The notes: generated by a model from the letters alone, not told the origin. Numbered from the stretch's first letter, positions 46,229-55,072 are shown. The stretch is DNA of 64,000 nt from JBBIMP01 sp037444305 (GCA_037444305.1 JBBIMP010000012.1:137977-201976), one strand, 5' to 3'. Numbers and translations are program-made.

Positions 46229-47401
46229 TTAATACTGCCGCAGGCGCCGCAGATATTGCCCATAACCTGCTTTCGTCTCCTCCAAAGTATCCCCGCCAAA
46301 CTTATCCAGAACTGAACGTGCGAGCGTGATCGAAACCATCGCCTCACCCACAACCGCTGCGGCCGGTACAACGCAGATGTCGCTCCTCTCGTAGGCGGCC
46401 TTGACCGGCTCCCTGGTCCTGCAGTCCACCGAATCCAGGCCCTGCTTCAGGGTGGGAATCGGCTTCAGGTAGATCCGGATCCGGACCTCCTCTCCGTTTG
46501 TTATCCCGCCCTCGATGCCTCCTGCATTGTTTGTCTTACGGAAGTACCTGGAGCCAAGAGAGTCGTAGTATATCGCGTCGTGTACTCTTGATCCGGGATT
46601 GGAGGCCGAGCCTATACCGGTTCCGATTTCCACGGCCTTCACGGACGGTATACCCATCAGGGCAAGCGCCAGTTGCCCATCCATCCTGCAATCCCACTGA
46701 GCATGGCTTCCCAGGCCGGGACACACACCGCAAGCCACCAGCTCCAACACACCGCCGAGCGTGTCCCCCGCCCTGGCGGCCCAGCGAATGCTCTCCTTCA
46801 TCCGCCTCCAGGCCGCCGAATCGGCGCAACGAAATCCCCGGCTTTGATCGAGTGCGAGAATTTCATCTCCGCTCAGTTCCAGGAACCTGCCATCGATCGC
46901 CTCCTCGCCAATGGCCAGGATGTGACTCCCGACCAGGATTCCGAAATGCGACAGCAGCATTCTGCAAATAGCTCCCGCCGCCACCCGAGCGGCGGTTTCG
47001 CGCGCGCTGGCGCGCTCCAGGACATCGCGCATGTCATGCGTAAGATACTTCTGTGCGCCTGCCAGATCGGCATGCCCCGGCCTGGGACGAGTCACCTCCG
47101 CGGCCGCGGCATCTGCCCTCGGCCCATCCACGGCCATGACCTCCTGCCAATTCACCCAGTCCCGGTTTTCGATCAGGATGGATATGGGCGAGCCCAGGGT
47201 TTTGCCGTAGCGCACGCCGGAGCAGATCTTTGCCCGGTCGCGCTCGATTTTCATTCTTGAGCCGCGGCCGTAGCCCTTTCGGCGTCTGTCGAGATCGGCC
47301 TGCAGGAGATCGAAATCGACCGGAAGGCCGGCCGGCACTCCTTCCAGGATGGCTATCAGCATCTCTCCGTGAGATTCCCCGGCTGTTGTGAATCGGAGCA
47401 C
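46229..47401 (-). CDS. aroC: chorismate synthase
   Basis: A 390-residue FMN-dependent lyase that makes chorismate from EPSP, the last shikimate step. It has LRFTTAGESHGEMLIAILEG, the RRKGYGRGSRMKIE signature, RPRPGHADLAGAQKY, RASARETAARVAAGAICRML and NAGGIEGGITNGEEVRIRIY. The start is a GTG with GGGGG about six bases ahead. It is divergent from mlaE, with 173 bases between. Confidence 0.96.
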   Translation of the reverse strand: MLRFTTAGESHGEMLIAILEGVPAGLPVDFDLLQADLDRRRKGYGRGSRMKIERDRAKICSGVRYGKTLGSPISILIENRDWVNWQEVMAVDGPRADAAAAEVTRPRPGHADLAGAQKYLTHDMRDVLERASARETAARVAAGAICRMLLSHFGILVGSHILAIGEEAIDGRFLELSGDEILALDQSRGFRCADSAAWRRMKESIRWAARAGDTLGGVLELVACGVCPGLGSHAQWDCRMDGQLALALMGIPSVKAVEIGTGIGSASNPGSRVHDAIYYDSLGSRYFRKTNNAGGIEGGITNGEEVRIRIYLKPIPTLKQGLDSVDCRTREPVKAAYERSDICVVPAAAVVGEAMVSITLARSVLDKFGGDTLEETKAGYGQYLRRLRQY

Positions 47402-47539
47402 TCCAGTCCCCCTTTTCTGCCACTTTCCCGTTTACCGCATACCGCCACCGGCGGCCCAACGAAATAGACCGCAGCGCCGCTTACGCGTGGCGAATACGCT
47501 CCCGCGGCGATTGCCAGGCCGCACCGCAAGGCAATGTTC

Positions 47540-47569
47540 TTGACTTAAGAAAGCGGGCACAAATAAACT
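47540..47569 (+). promoter_or_regulatory. possible promoter directly before mlaE
   Basis: TTGACT (47540-47545), an 18-base spacer and TAAACT (47564-47569). The mlaE ATG starts five bases after the -10 box, at about the expected transcription start. Weaker than the other promoters listed. Confidence 0.4.
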
Positions 47570-47574
47570 CTGGC

Positions 47575-48396
47575 ATGACTCCTATGGCAACTTCGGCGTG
47601 GCTAAGAAACGCAGCGCAGGCGCCCTATCAGGTCTTGGCGAACGCCATCCTGGAGATCCAATCCTACACATTTCTCAGCAGCCGTGCCATCGCCAATCTG
47701 TTCAGCCGCCCGATATATTTCAGAGAAATTCTCTTGCAGATGGACCGCATAGGCGTGGGTTCGCTGACCATCATTCTGCTGACGGGGTTTTTCACCGGTG
47801 CCGTTCTGGGTATACAGTCCGAGAGTGCCTTGCGGCGGTATGGTGCAGTGAGCTTAACGGGGCAGCTGGTTGCCATTACGCTCGTGCGGGAACTCGGGCC
47901 GGTGCTTTCCGCTCTCATGATGGCCGGGAGAATCGGCTCCGGAATCGCTTCCGAGCTTGGGTCCATGGTGGTATCCGACCAGATCAATGCGATGCGCGCC
48001 CTGGGCACCGACCCAACCCGTAAGCTGGTGACGCCGCGCATGATCGCCACCGTCCTGATGCTACCCATGCTGACAATCCTCTGCAACGCGGTAGGCATGG
48101 CGGGAGGCTGGGTTATCGGGCGCTACAAACTCCTGATCAGTTCGAGCCAATACTGGTCGGATGCGATGAATGCGCTGGAGTTTTCTGACCTCTTCGGCTC
48201 GCTGCTGAAACCGGTCGTTTTCGGGTTTATTATTGCAATGACGGGATCCTACGTTGGCTTGCGGACGCGAGGCGGGACCGAGGGGGTCGGCAAGTCCACG
48301 ACTCAGGCAGTCGTCAGCAGCTCCATCCTGGTGATCACGGCGGATTTTTTTCTCAACAGTTTGATTCTTTATCTTTCCCCCTATTTGAATCGCTGA
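47575..48396 (+). CDS. mlaE: MlaE-family lipid ABC transporter permease
   Basis: A 273-residue inner-membrane permease with about five transmembrane helices. It carries the family signature LVRELGPVLSALMMAGRIGS, then GIASELGSMVVSDQINAMRA and LGTDPTRKLVTPRM. With the MlaF and MlaD homologues downstream it forms the transporter that moves phospholipid between the inner membrane and the outer membrane. No clear Shine-Dalgarno precedes the ATG. A second in-frame ATG lies three codons on. Confidence 0.93.
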   Translation: MTPMATSAWLRNAAQAPYQVLANAILEIQSYTFLSSRAIANLFSRPIYFREILLQMDRIGVGSLTIILLTGFFTGAVLGIQSESALRRYGAVSLTGQLVAITLVRELGPVLSALMMAGRIGSGIASELGSMVVSDQINAMRALGTDPTRKLVTPRMIATVLMLPMLTILCNAVGMAGGWVIGRYKLLISSSQYWSDAMNALEFSDLFGSLLKPVVFGFIIAMTGSYVGLRTRGGTEGVGKSTTQAVVSSSILVITADFFLNSLILYLSPYLNR

Positions 48397-48567
48397 GGGC
48401 ACGCATGCCATGCACGAAATCACAGCGGCAGGCTCGCCCGGAGAATCTCGAGGCCGGTATCCGGAAACATGGAGACTGCGCCTGCCGCTCTGCACCTCCC
48501 CGGGAGGGCGAGGACACGATCCGGGCGAATTATTCGCCCGCGACTGCTGCCCGGCACAGGAACCGCC

Positions 48568-49359
48568 ATGATCGAGTTTCGTAATGTCACCAAGTTTTTC
48601 GATGCTGAAATTATCCTCGACGATATCAGTTTTTGCATTTCCAAGGGCGAAACCGCAATAATCCTCGGGGCGAGCGGGTCGGGCAAATCCACGATCTTGA
48701 AGCTCATTCTCGGCTTGATCCATCCCGATGCGGGTGAAATCTTTGTGGATGGGCAGGACATAACCAAAATGGCGGAGAAGGACCTGGTCCGTGTCCGCGG
48801 AAAAATCGGAATGGTATTCCAGGAAGGTGCGTTGTTCGATTCTTACTCCGTGCGGGAGAATGTCGGGTACCGTCTCTACGAGGCGGGTATTCAAACCGAA
48901 GAAGAGATTCAAAGCGCAGTCCTGCGCCTGCTCGGTTTTGTCGGACTCGAGGACGCCGTGGACAAGATGCCCGCCGAACTCTCCGGGGGAATGAAGCGGC
49001 GCGTCGGATTGGCCCGGGCGTTGGTTGGCACTCCGAGCATTATTCTATACGACGAGCCCACGGCGGGATTGGATCCGATAACCAAGCGTTCGATTGTAGA
49101 TCTGATGATAAAACTAAGGGATCTGGAAGGAGTCACCACGATTTTCGTTACCCACGACCTGAGGGCGGCGGGCATCCTCGCCAACGAGTACGCGGTTGCG
49201 GACAAACACGGCAATGTCAGGCTGGAAAAGGGCGGCGATAACCTCTGCCTGCTGAACGTTCGTTTTATCATGCTCCAGAACGGAGGAATCAGGTTCCAGG
49301 GCAGCCAGCAGGAACTCAACGAATCGAATGAGCCCTATGTCAGGGCATTCATGACTTAG
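48568..49359 (+). CDS. mlaF: MlaF-family lipid ABC transporter ATPase
   Basis: A 263-residue ABC ATPase. It has Walker A GASGSGKST, the Q-loop in GMVFQEGALFDSYSV, the signature ELSGGMKRRVGLARAL, Walker B IILYDEPTAGLDPIT and the switch His in FVTHDLRAA. The LSGGM variant and GALFDS are typical of MlaF. I start at the ATG at 48568, which follows AGGA. The 171 bases after mlaE hold no gene I can support. Confidence 0.93.
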   Translation: MIEFRNVTKFFDAEIILDDISFCISKGETAIILGASGSGKSTILKLILGLIHPDAGEIFVDGQDITKMAEKDLVRVRGKIGMVFQEGALFDSYSVRENVGYRLYEAGIQTEEEIQSAVLRLLGFVGLEDAVDKMPAELSGGMKRRVGLARALVGTPSIILYDEPTAGLDPITKRSIVDLMIKLRDLEGVTTIFVTHDLRAAGILANEYAVADKHGNVRLEKGGDNLCLLNVRFIMLQNGGIRFQGSQQELNESNEPYVRAFMT

Positions 49360-49404
49360 ATCCCATCCTCGCTACAAGGGAGCAACGACGGGGGAAGGTG
49401 GCGT

Positions 49405-50628
49405 ATGTCGCGGCAAAAGAAACTCTCACTTGCGGAAATGAAGGTTGGCGTCTTGGTCGGTTTTGCCCTGCTGCTTCTGGCCGCTGCAATATTGCAGCAG
49501 AGCTGGGGCTTTGACCTCTTTTCAAAATCCATCAAGGCCATTACCTACCTCCCCGATGTGGGAGGGCTCAAACCGGGGGCTCCGGTCTGGCTGGCCGGAA
49601 TCGAAATCGGCAAGGTCAGCAAGGTCTCTATCGTCCCGCCTGAGATTTATGCCGGCAACCAGGCTACCTTTCAGAATATCGCCGCTGCGAAGAAGCGGCT
49701 CGAGGCTGTCGATCCCAAACAGCCGAATGCTCCAGGAATCATTGCGGACCTGCGGGAGCAGATCCGCGAGTACAAGCTGGAGCTGCGCTTCGTCGAAGTC
49801 CAGCTCGAAATCCGGCAGGAGTTCATCAACCGAATCAGCCGGGATTCCGAAGTCAGCATTGGTTCTCGGGGTTTGATCGGGGACTCATTCATTGAGATCT
49901 CTCCCGGAACCTACGGTATTCTGCCGGCGATGCTGGACGAGTTTTACCTGATTGAGGGTATAAGAACAACGGGCTTTCGTGAAATCATGACGGGAGCCAA
50001 TGATGTCGTCGCCAATTTCGGCATGCTCTCCGACCAGTTCAAGAATATAGCCCTGAAGATAGATCCGGACCGGGTGGCAAGCGGTCTGTCGGAAACGATT
50101 CAGGATGTGCGCCTGACGCTGCAGGAGGTCGATACGACATTCTCGCGAGCAAACCTCATGATCCAGGACTTGCACAAGGGGGAAGGAACCATTGGCAAGC
50201 TCGTGAATGATCCGGCCGTCTACAATCGCCTCGTCGATTCGCTGAATCGCTTCGTGGCGATTGCCGAACAGATACAGAGCGGATCAGGAACCTTAGGCAA
50301 GCTGATCAACGACCCTTCATTCTATGACACGGCGGGCGCCACCTTGCGAAAAGCAGAAACAGTAATGGACCGCATCGAAAAGGGGGAAGGGACCCTCGGC
50401 AAATTATCGGCCGATCCCGCCCTCTTCGAAAAGAGCCGGGATACCATGGACCGGATGGCGAGCATCCTGCAGAAAATCGAGGGAGGCGAGGGGACCATGG
50501 GGAGGCTTTTAAAGGACGACTCGCTATACCGGAACCTAGACCAATCGACGTCCGAGATCACTAAATTGCTCTATGATTTGCGACAGGATCCCAAGAAATA
50601 CCTCACGATCCGCTTTCGCCTGTTTTGA
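49405..50628 (+). CDS. mlaD: MlaD/MCE-domain lipid transporter substrate-binding protein
   Basis: A 407-residue protein anchored by one N-terminal membrane helix (KVGVLVGFALLLLAAAIL). An MCE domain follows (about 40-180, with YLPDVGGLKPGAPVWLAGIE and SRGLIGDSFIEISPG), interrupted by a helical insertion at about 85-140. The C-terminal half has four repeats of 34 residues. MCE proteins form hexameric rings that carry lipid across the periplasm, and the repeats may extend the ring into a longer structure. It is the third gene of the mlaE-mlaF-mlaD set. Confidence 0.92.
   Translation: MSRQKKLSLAEMKVGVLVGFALLLLAAAILQQSWGFDLFSKSIKAITYLPDVGGLKPGAPVWLAGIEIGKVSKVSIVPPEIYAGNQATFQNIAAAKKRLEAVDPKQPNAPGIIADLREQIREYKLELRFVEVQLEIRQEFINRISRDSEVSIGSRGLIGDSFIEISPGTYGILPAMLDEFYLIEGIRTTGFREIMTGANDVVANFGMLSDQFKNIALKIDPDRVASGLSETIQDVRLTLQEVDTTFSRANLMIQDLHKGEGTIGKLVNDPAVYNRLVDSLNRFVAIAEQIQSGSGTLGKLINDPSFYDTAGATLRKAETVMDRIEKGEGTLGKLSADPALFEKSRDTMDRMASILQKIEGGEGTMGRLLKDDSLYRNLDQSTSEITKLLYDLRQDPKKYLTIRFRLF
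50179..50586 (+). repeat. four tandem 34-residue repeats in MlaD
   Basis: Repeats start at residues 259, 293, 327 and 361, exactly 34 apart. Each begins G-E/S-G-T-hydrophobic-G-K/R-L and continues with a D-P/D and an aromatic position, for example GEGTIGKLVNDPAVY, GSGTLGKLINDPSFY, GEGTLGKLSADPALF and GEGTMGRLLKDDSLY. The remaining residues of each unit look like one amphipathic helix. Confidence 0.9.
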
Positions 50629-50630
50629 CC

Positions 50631-50659
50631 TTGACATGAATCACGAATCTGTCTAGCCT
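50631..50659 (+). promoter_or_regulatory. possible promoter directly before the phosphatidyltransferase gene
   Basis: A perfect TTGACA (50631-50636), a 17-base spacer and a poor TAGCCT (50654-50659). The ATG at 50666 coincides with the expected transcription start, and no Shine-Dalgarno precedes it. Confidence 0.42.
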
Positions 50660-50665
50660 ACCGCC

Positions 50666-51352
50666 ATGATCAGCAATGCAATCGGTCTGGGCGGAAAGTT
50701 CATCCTCCGCCAGATTGTCCGAGTGCTGACTTTTTTCCGGATCAATCCGAATATTCTCACCTTTTTCGGCGTTGTCATCAGTTTTTGGGCCGCATGGAAC
50801 TTCGGCACAGGGAAATTTGTCCAGGGCGCGCTCATCGTGATCCTCGCGGGACTTTTCGACATGCTGGATGGTGAAGTCGCCCGACTGAGCCGCTCCGAGA
50901 CCCATTTTGGCGCCTTTTACGACTCCGTGATCGACCGCTACTCGGACATTATCCTGCTGATGGGCCTAATGGTCTGGTATGCCAGGCAGCAGATGCTGGG
51001 ATACGTCGTCCTGGTAGGGGTTGTGTTTATGGGGGCGGTCATGACTAGCTATGCGAGGGCACGCGCGGAGTCCCTGATTTCGAGTTGCAAGGTCGGCTTC
51101 ATGGAGCGGCCCGAGCGGATTGTACTCCTCATCATCGGAGGATTAACCCACCGAATGGAGGCGGTTCTTTGGGTGCTTGCCGTCCTGGGAAACTGGACGG
51201 TTATCAATCGTATCTACTTGACCTGGAAGGAGTTATCGAGGGAGCTTGATCTGCCTCACGTGGAGCAAGCCGCCACCCCCCATCCCGGCAGCTATACAAA
51301 GCCTGCTCCAGCACCTTCGCTTAAAGGAACGTCGGCCGTCACCAATCACTGA
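50666..51352 (+). CDS. CDP-alcohol phosphatidyltransferase
   Basis: A 228-residue membrane enzyme that joins a CDP-linked lipid to an alcohol such as inositol phosphate, glycerol phosphate or serine. The complete family signature is D65-x2-D68-G69-x2-A72-R73-x8-G82-x3-D86-x3-D90. About six membrane helices are visible, and the C-terminal tail is Pro/Ala-rich. The acceptor alcohol cannot be read from the sequence. The gene is convergent with the LolA-like gene, and the two overlap by seven bases at their ends. Confidence 0.9.
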   Translation: MISNAIGLGGKFILRQIVRVLTFFRINPNILTFFGVVISFWAAWNFGTGKFVQGALIVILAGLFDMLDGEVARLSRSETHFGAFYDSVIDRYSDIILLMGLMVWYARQQMLGYVVLVGVVFMGAVMTSYARARAESLISSCKVGFMERPERIVLLIIGGLTHRMEAVLWVLAVLGNWTVINRIYLTWKELSRELDLPHVEQAATPHPGSYTKPAPAPSLKGTSAVTNH

Positions 51353-52053
51353 ATCCGCTGTATCTCCACATCTTTCGGCAGCTTTTGCTCGAATTTCCCG
51401 TCCGCGATTCTGAGGTTCAGCTTTTCTCCGCTGAATTTGACCATGAGGTAATCCCCGTTCGGCTCCATCAGTTTTTGCTGGATGGGCACTGCGCTGCCCG
51501 CTTTAATCCAGAGCGTGATCGAGGAAAAAAAGGCCGCCGCAGCGGAACTCTTAGGTTGAAGAATCAAAATGGAGCACTTCGCGCCGTCGATGGTTTCCGT
51601 TCCGGCATACCTGATTTCGAAGGTTTCCTTCAGTTTTGCAGGAGACTGGCCCAGACCGAGGGCGAGGTACTCAGCCTTGTCTCTGTTTTTGCCCAGACTC
51701 ACAACCTGTGCTTGCTTGAGCATTGGTTGATATACGACAGCCGTACCGCCCTTGATGGTCAGTATCTTGCTCCCAGGTTGCCTGACCTCCTGGCGCAGGA
51801 GCGCCGATCCGTCCTTTGCCCGGGAGTAAATGAATTCCCCTGTCTCCGGATGGTCAAAATCCCGGAGGATGGCCGTGTATTTGCGCTGGACGAAGTCTGC
51901 CTGAAAACTCACGAATCTCCCCCCAGCCTCACCCATTTGCCGTAACACCCTGTCGAGCTCCACATCGGGTCCCTGCTGCGCGATGGCCGGCAAGGCTCCG
52001 AGCCAGAAAAGGCAGATTGCGATGCGGTGCAACCGCGGCACTTTAGCTTTCAT
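51346..52053 (-). CDS. LolA-like outer-membrane lipoprotein carrier
   Basis: A 235-residue periplasmic protein with signal peptide (RLHRIAICLFWLGALPAIAQ). The LolA fold is suggested by FVSFQADFVQRKYTAILRDF, TGEFIYSRAKDGSALLRQE, KILTIKGGTAVVYQPMLKQA and a long series of beta strands. LolA proteins shuttle lipoproteins from the inner to the outer membrane. The ATG at 52053 lacks a clear ribosome site. An in-frame TTG at 52092, two bases after the preceding stop, is the alternative. It is last in a four-gene run with an ABC transporter. Confidence 0.82.
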   Translation of the reverse strand: MKAKVPRLHRIAICLFWLGALPAIAQQGPDVELDRVLRQMGEAGGRFVSFQADFVQRKYTAILRDFDHPETGEFIYSRAKDGSALLRQEVRQPGSKILTIKGGTAVVYQPMLKQAQVVSLGKNRDKAEYLALGLGQSPAKLKETFEIRYAGTETIDGAKCSILILQPKSSAAAAFFSSITLWIKAGSAVPIQQKLMEPNGDYLMVKFSGEKLNLRIADGKFEQKLPKDVEIQRIQ

Positions 52054-52094
52054 GAGCAGGATGATGCCCCATGCGGCTCCGAGATTCGGCAAGA

Positions 52095-52316
52095 CTATTT
52101 GTTCAGCTTGTCGGTGGCGGAGCGGATTTTAATTTGCTCGCCTTGGGCGGGGCTTCCTGAATCGCCCATTGGTGTCTGTTTGTTTCCCACCAAACAGCTT
52201 CTGGGCACGAGAAAAATGAAGGCGAGGATCAGAGCGCAGATGATATCGTATTGAAGTGTTCCACGATCGTAGGACCACATCAGCAATCCCCTGAACACGC
52301 TCCTCCGTTTGGCCAT
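52095..52316 (-). CDS. 73-residue single-pass membrane protein
   Basis: A small gene between the ABC ATPase and the LolA-like gene. The product has a basic N-terminus, the segment WSYDRGTLQYDIICALILAF running into one membrane helix that ends IFLVPRS, and a polar tail of about 30 residues. I start at the ATG at 52316. The aromatic DRGTLQYD lead into the helix is so distinctive that it should be diagnostic of a family. Its place inside a Lol-like gene set suggests a part in that system. This is inference. Confidence 0.72.
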   Translation of the reverse strand: MAKRRSVFRGLLMWSYDRGTLQYDIICALILAFIFLVPRSCLVGNKQTPMGDSGSPAQGEQIKIRSATDKLNK

Positions 52317-52338
52317 GACCGACCCGCCTTCCGCGTGC

Positions 52339-53073
52339 CTAGAAAGATTCCTTGTACTCTTCGCGGTGGGAGAACCGCTCTTCCCGATGATCGAATATCT
52401 GGCCGTCCCGCATTTCGACAATGCGGCTGGCCACCGATGCCGCCTCGGGATCGTGCGTAATCATTATGATAGTCTGATGCAGTTTTTCGTTCAACTCCTG
52501 CAGAATACGCAAGACGTGGCGAGCATTACTTGAATCCAGATTGCCGGTCGGCTCATCTGCAAGAAGGATCGCCGGGCGGTTAATGAGGGCACGGGCTAGG
52601 GCCACCCGTTGCTGTTCTCCGCCCGAGAGCTCCGTCGGTTTGAAGTGCATCCGGTTCCGAAGGCCGAGCAGGTGCATTATCTCTTCTGAACTGCTCTCAT
52701 TCAAATGGCCGTTTCCGTGGATTTTCTTGGCCAATTCGATATTGCCCATCGCGGATAACGTGGGCAGCAAATTGAATCGCTGGAAAACGTAGCCTATTTG
52801 TCTGCGGCGGATATCCGTTCGGGCACCGTCATTCAAACCAGCGATATCCTGTCCATCCAGGATGATTTTTCCGCTGGTCGCCTGCAACAGGCCTCCGAGA
52901 AGGTGGAGAAGGGTCGATTTACCGCATCCCGACGGACCCATCACCGCGACGAACTCACCTGCGTTCACGGCCAGATTTACATCTCTCAAGGCTTGGACTT
53001 CAACCTTGCCGGAGCGGAAAACCATCGACAGATCGATGGTCTCAATCATGCAGCGATGGGGCCCGGCTGTCAT
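52339..53073 (-). CDS. LolD/MacB-type ABC transporter ATPase
   Basis: A 244-residue ABC ATPase of the LolD/FtsE/MacB group. It has Walker A GPSGCGKSTLLHLLGGL, the Q-loop in GYVFQRFNLLPTLSAMGNIE, the signature ELSGGEQQRVALARAL, Walker B ILLADEPTGNLDS and MITHDPEAA. GAGGGAG lies eight bases before the ATG. The partner permease gene ends 13 bases upstream. With a LolA-like carrier two genes downstream, lipoprotein release is a likely role; export of another hydrophobic substrate is the alternative. Confidence 0.88.
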   Translation of the reverse strand: MTAGPHRCMIETIDLSMVFRSGKVEVQALRDVNLAVNAGEFVAVMGPSGCGKSTLLHLLGGLLQATSGKIILDGQDIAGLNDGARTDIRRRQIGYVFQRFNLLPTLSAMGNIELAKKIHGNGHLNESSSEEIMHLLGLRNRMHFKPTELSGGEQQRVALARALINRPAILLADEPTGNLDSSNARHVLRILQELNEKLHQTIIMITHDPEAASVASRIVEMRDGQIFDHREERFSHREEYKESF

Positions 53074-53086
53074 CTGGCTAACTCCC

Positions 53087-54190
53087 TCATTCGTAGGTCA
53101 GCGCCCGCACGGGATCCATTTTTGATGCTTTGTAGGCGGGATACAGTGCTCCCAAGGTTCCTCCAACCAAACCCAAGATAGCGCTCTTGAGCAGATCTTG
53201 TGCAGACATTGCCACTTGCAGCGTAGGAAAGGCGGTTGTGATTGTCGTCCTCAACAGATAACTGATTCCGACGCCAAAGAGCACGCCCAAACTACATATC
53301 ATAACAGATTCCTTGAGGATCATGACAATTATAAAACCTTTCGAGGCCCCGAGGGATTTGAGGATGCCGATCTCACGCGTTCTTTCGAAAATGGTGGTAT
53401 ACATTGCCAGCAGTATCACAATGAAACTAAGCAGCATGGAGACAAAGACGATCGTAAACCGGAATTCCTTCAAACCCGGCATTCGCGTGTCGGCGAGCAG
53501 CAGACTCGGATCCGACGTCCGAACGATTGCCAGTTGCGGATAAGCCTGCTTGAGCGCAGCAAAGACCTCCTCGGGCGACTTTCCGGGAGCGGCCTTGATA
53601 AACATTATCGTGGCCTTGTCGGGAGTTCCGTTCAGTTCCTGCAGGGTTTTGAGCGGCACGAAAACCCTGACTACCGCCCCCGAGCGGCAAACGCCGCTGA
53701 CCACAAAGGGATTGTTCAGTATGGTAATCGTGGCTCCGGGTCCTATCTGGCGGGATTTTGCGTACAGTTCGTCCACGATGACCTCGTTCCCCTCGAGCGA
53801 GGCGCGGCCCGCAATTACCTGAAGGCGGCCGGGCAACCGGTTGTACGATTCAAGGTCAATGCCGAATACGAGGCCGAAATCCGACGAGCTAAACTTGGAG
53901 AGCACGGGGGCAACGGCTCCCACACCAGGTATTTCCAGCAGTTTGTCTGCAAGTTCCACCCTCAGGGTTGCGCTGCTGAACGCATAGAGGACGGATGATC
54001 CGCTGGGCTGAAGGATAAAGTCGGCGCCCACATGCATGGTTCTATCCAGGTAGTCGTCGAGGGTTCCGGACGTTATGCCGCCGATGATCAGCATGAGGAC
54101 CACGCCAATGGCCACAGCAAAAATGCTGATGATGGTTCTCGTTGGACGCGATTTGAGGTTTGCCGCGACCAGGCTTTCCATTTTGGCCAT
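53087..54190 (-). CDS. FtsX/MacB-type ABC transporter permease
   Basis: A 367-residue permease with the four-helix type VII topology: one helix at about 18-40, a large periplasmic domain, and three helices after residue 245. The FtsX segment IFERTREIGILKSLGASKGF is followed by the C-terminal GGTLGALYPAYKASKMDPVR that ends this family. There is only one permease gene, so the transporter should be a homodimer. A promoter lies about 120 bases upstream. Confidence 0.88.
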   Translation of the reverse strand: MAKMESLVAANLKSRPTRTIISIFAVAIGVVLMLIIGGITSGTLDDYLDRTMHVGADFILQPSGSSVLYAFSSATLRVELADKLLEIPGVGAVAPVLSKFSSSDFGLVFGIDLESYNRLPGRLQVIAGRASLEGNEVIVDELYAKSRQIGPGATITILNNPFVVSGVCRSGAVVRVFVPLKTLQELNGTPDKATIMFIKAAPGKSPEEVFAALKQAYPQLAIVRTSDPSLLLADTRMPGLKEFRFTIVFVSMLLSFIVILLAMYTTIFERTREIGILKSLGASKGFIIVMILKESVMICSLGVLFGVGISYLLRTTITTAFPTLQVAMSAQDLLKSAILGLVGGTLGALYPAYKASKMDPVRALTYE

Positions 54191-54317
54191 CAGTTTATAC
54201 CTTCTCGCCCTCGAACGGTCTGCGTGCTCGCGGTAGAGCTTGCAGCATGAACGCGGAATCGGCCAACCACTTCCAAAGTTCCCTGATCAATCGCAATACC
54301 GCAAAATGTGACGCGTG

Positions 54318-54346
54318 ACTCTAGCAAAGCCTCCTCCCATTGTCAA
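54318..54346 (-). promoter_or_regulatory. sigma70-type promoter for the ABC/LolA run
   Basis: On the minus strand, -35 TTGACA (54341-54346), a 17-base spacer and -10 TAGAGT (54318-54323). Transcription should start near 54311, giving a leader of about 120 bases before the permease ATG. Confidence 0.6.
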
Positions 54347-54427
54347 CGCAGCCGTCGCGGTATGATGTTCATTTGCCACAACTTTTGTATTCCACGGGGA
54401 TTGCGTCGTTCCCCGAACCCCTGGGCG

Positions 54428-55072
54428 CTAGTTCAGTTGCAGCGTGGTGTCGCCTGCTCTCCGCAGCCTTATGATCATGACCACAAGGCAAACTGCGAGC
54501 AGCGTCAGCAGGACGAATCCCAACGTCAAGAGGTTTTCTGCCATGAAGGACTGAAGCGGGTCTCCATAGACGAGGCTAAGAATCCCCCACATAGAATAGC
54601 GCATGGTTCTACCCGCGGCCACGGTCAGGAGAAAAGAAGGAAGATTCATTTGGAAGACCCCGGCGCTGAGCACGAACACCTTGAAGGGGCACGGCGGAGG
54701 TAGGATGCTGGGAACAAATACCGCAAAAATTCCGAACCTCCGGTAGATCCGCTCGGCGCGGTTGACGCCGCTCGCAGAGAACCTCTTCCGCAGTAGAGCG
54801 TTCCCTCCTTTCCGGCCCGCCATGTAGAGGAAGAGGCATCCTATGACGGATCCAATTGTCGTCATCAGCACATAGTAGGCGACCCTCTCCCACGGTTTGT
54901 TGATGGAGAGAATCACTATGAGCAGGTCATTGCCTTCGGGTATGGAGAGAAACGACGAGTCGAGCAGCGCAACCAGCAGCATGCCCGGACCGTCAAATAC
55001 CGAAACGACCTTTTCGAAAAGGCGTCCAGTGTTCTCCAGCAGGATCATCAGTAAGGGACTCCAGCCACGCAT
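54428..55072 (-). CDS. DedA-like (VTT domain) membrane protein
   Basis: A 214-residue protein with about five hydrophobic segments. LDSSFLSIPEGNDLLIVILS and the glycine-rich TIGSVIGCLFLYMAGRKGG, followed by FAVFVPSILPPPCPFKVF, fit the SNARE-associated/DedA (YqaA-type) family. Members are thought to be lipid scramblases or proton-linked transporters. No ribosome site is obvious. It is separated from the ABC permease gene by 237 bases, which hold that gene's promoter. Confidence 0.8.
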   Translation of the reverse strand: MRGWSPLLMILLENTGRLFEKVVSVFDGPGMLLVALLDSSFLSIPEGNDLLIVILSINKPWERVAYYVLMTTIGSVIGCLFLYMAGRKGGNALLRKRFSASGVNRAERIYRRFGIFAVFVPSILPPPCPFKVFVLSAGVFQMNLPSFLLTVAAGRTMRYSMWGILSLVYGDPLQSFMAENLLTLGFVLLTLLAVCLVVMIIRLRRAGDTTLQLN

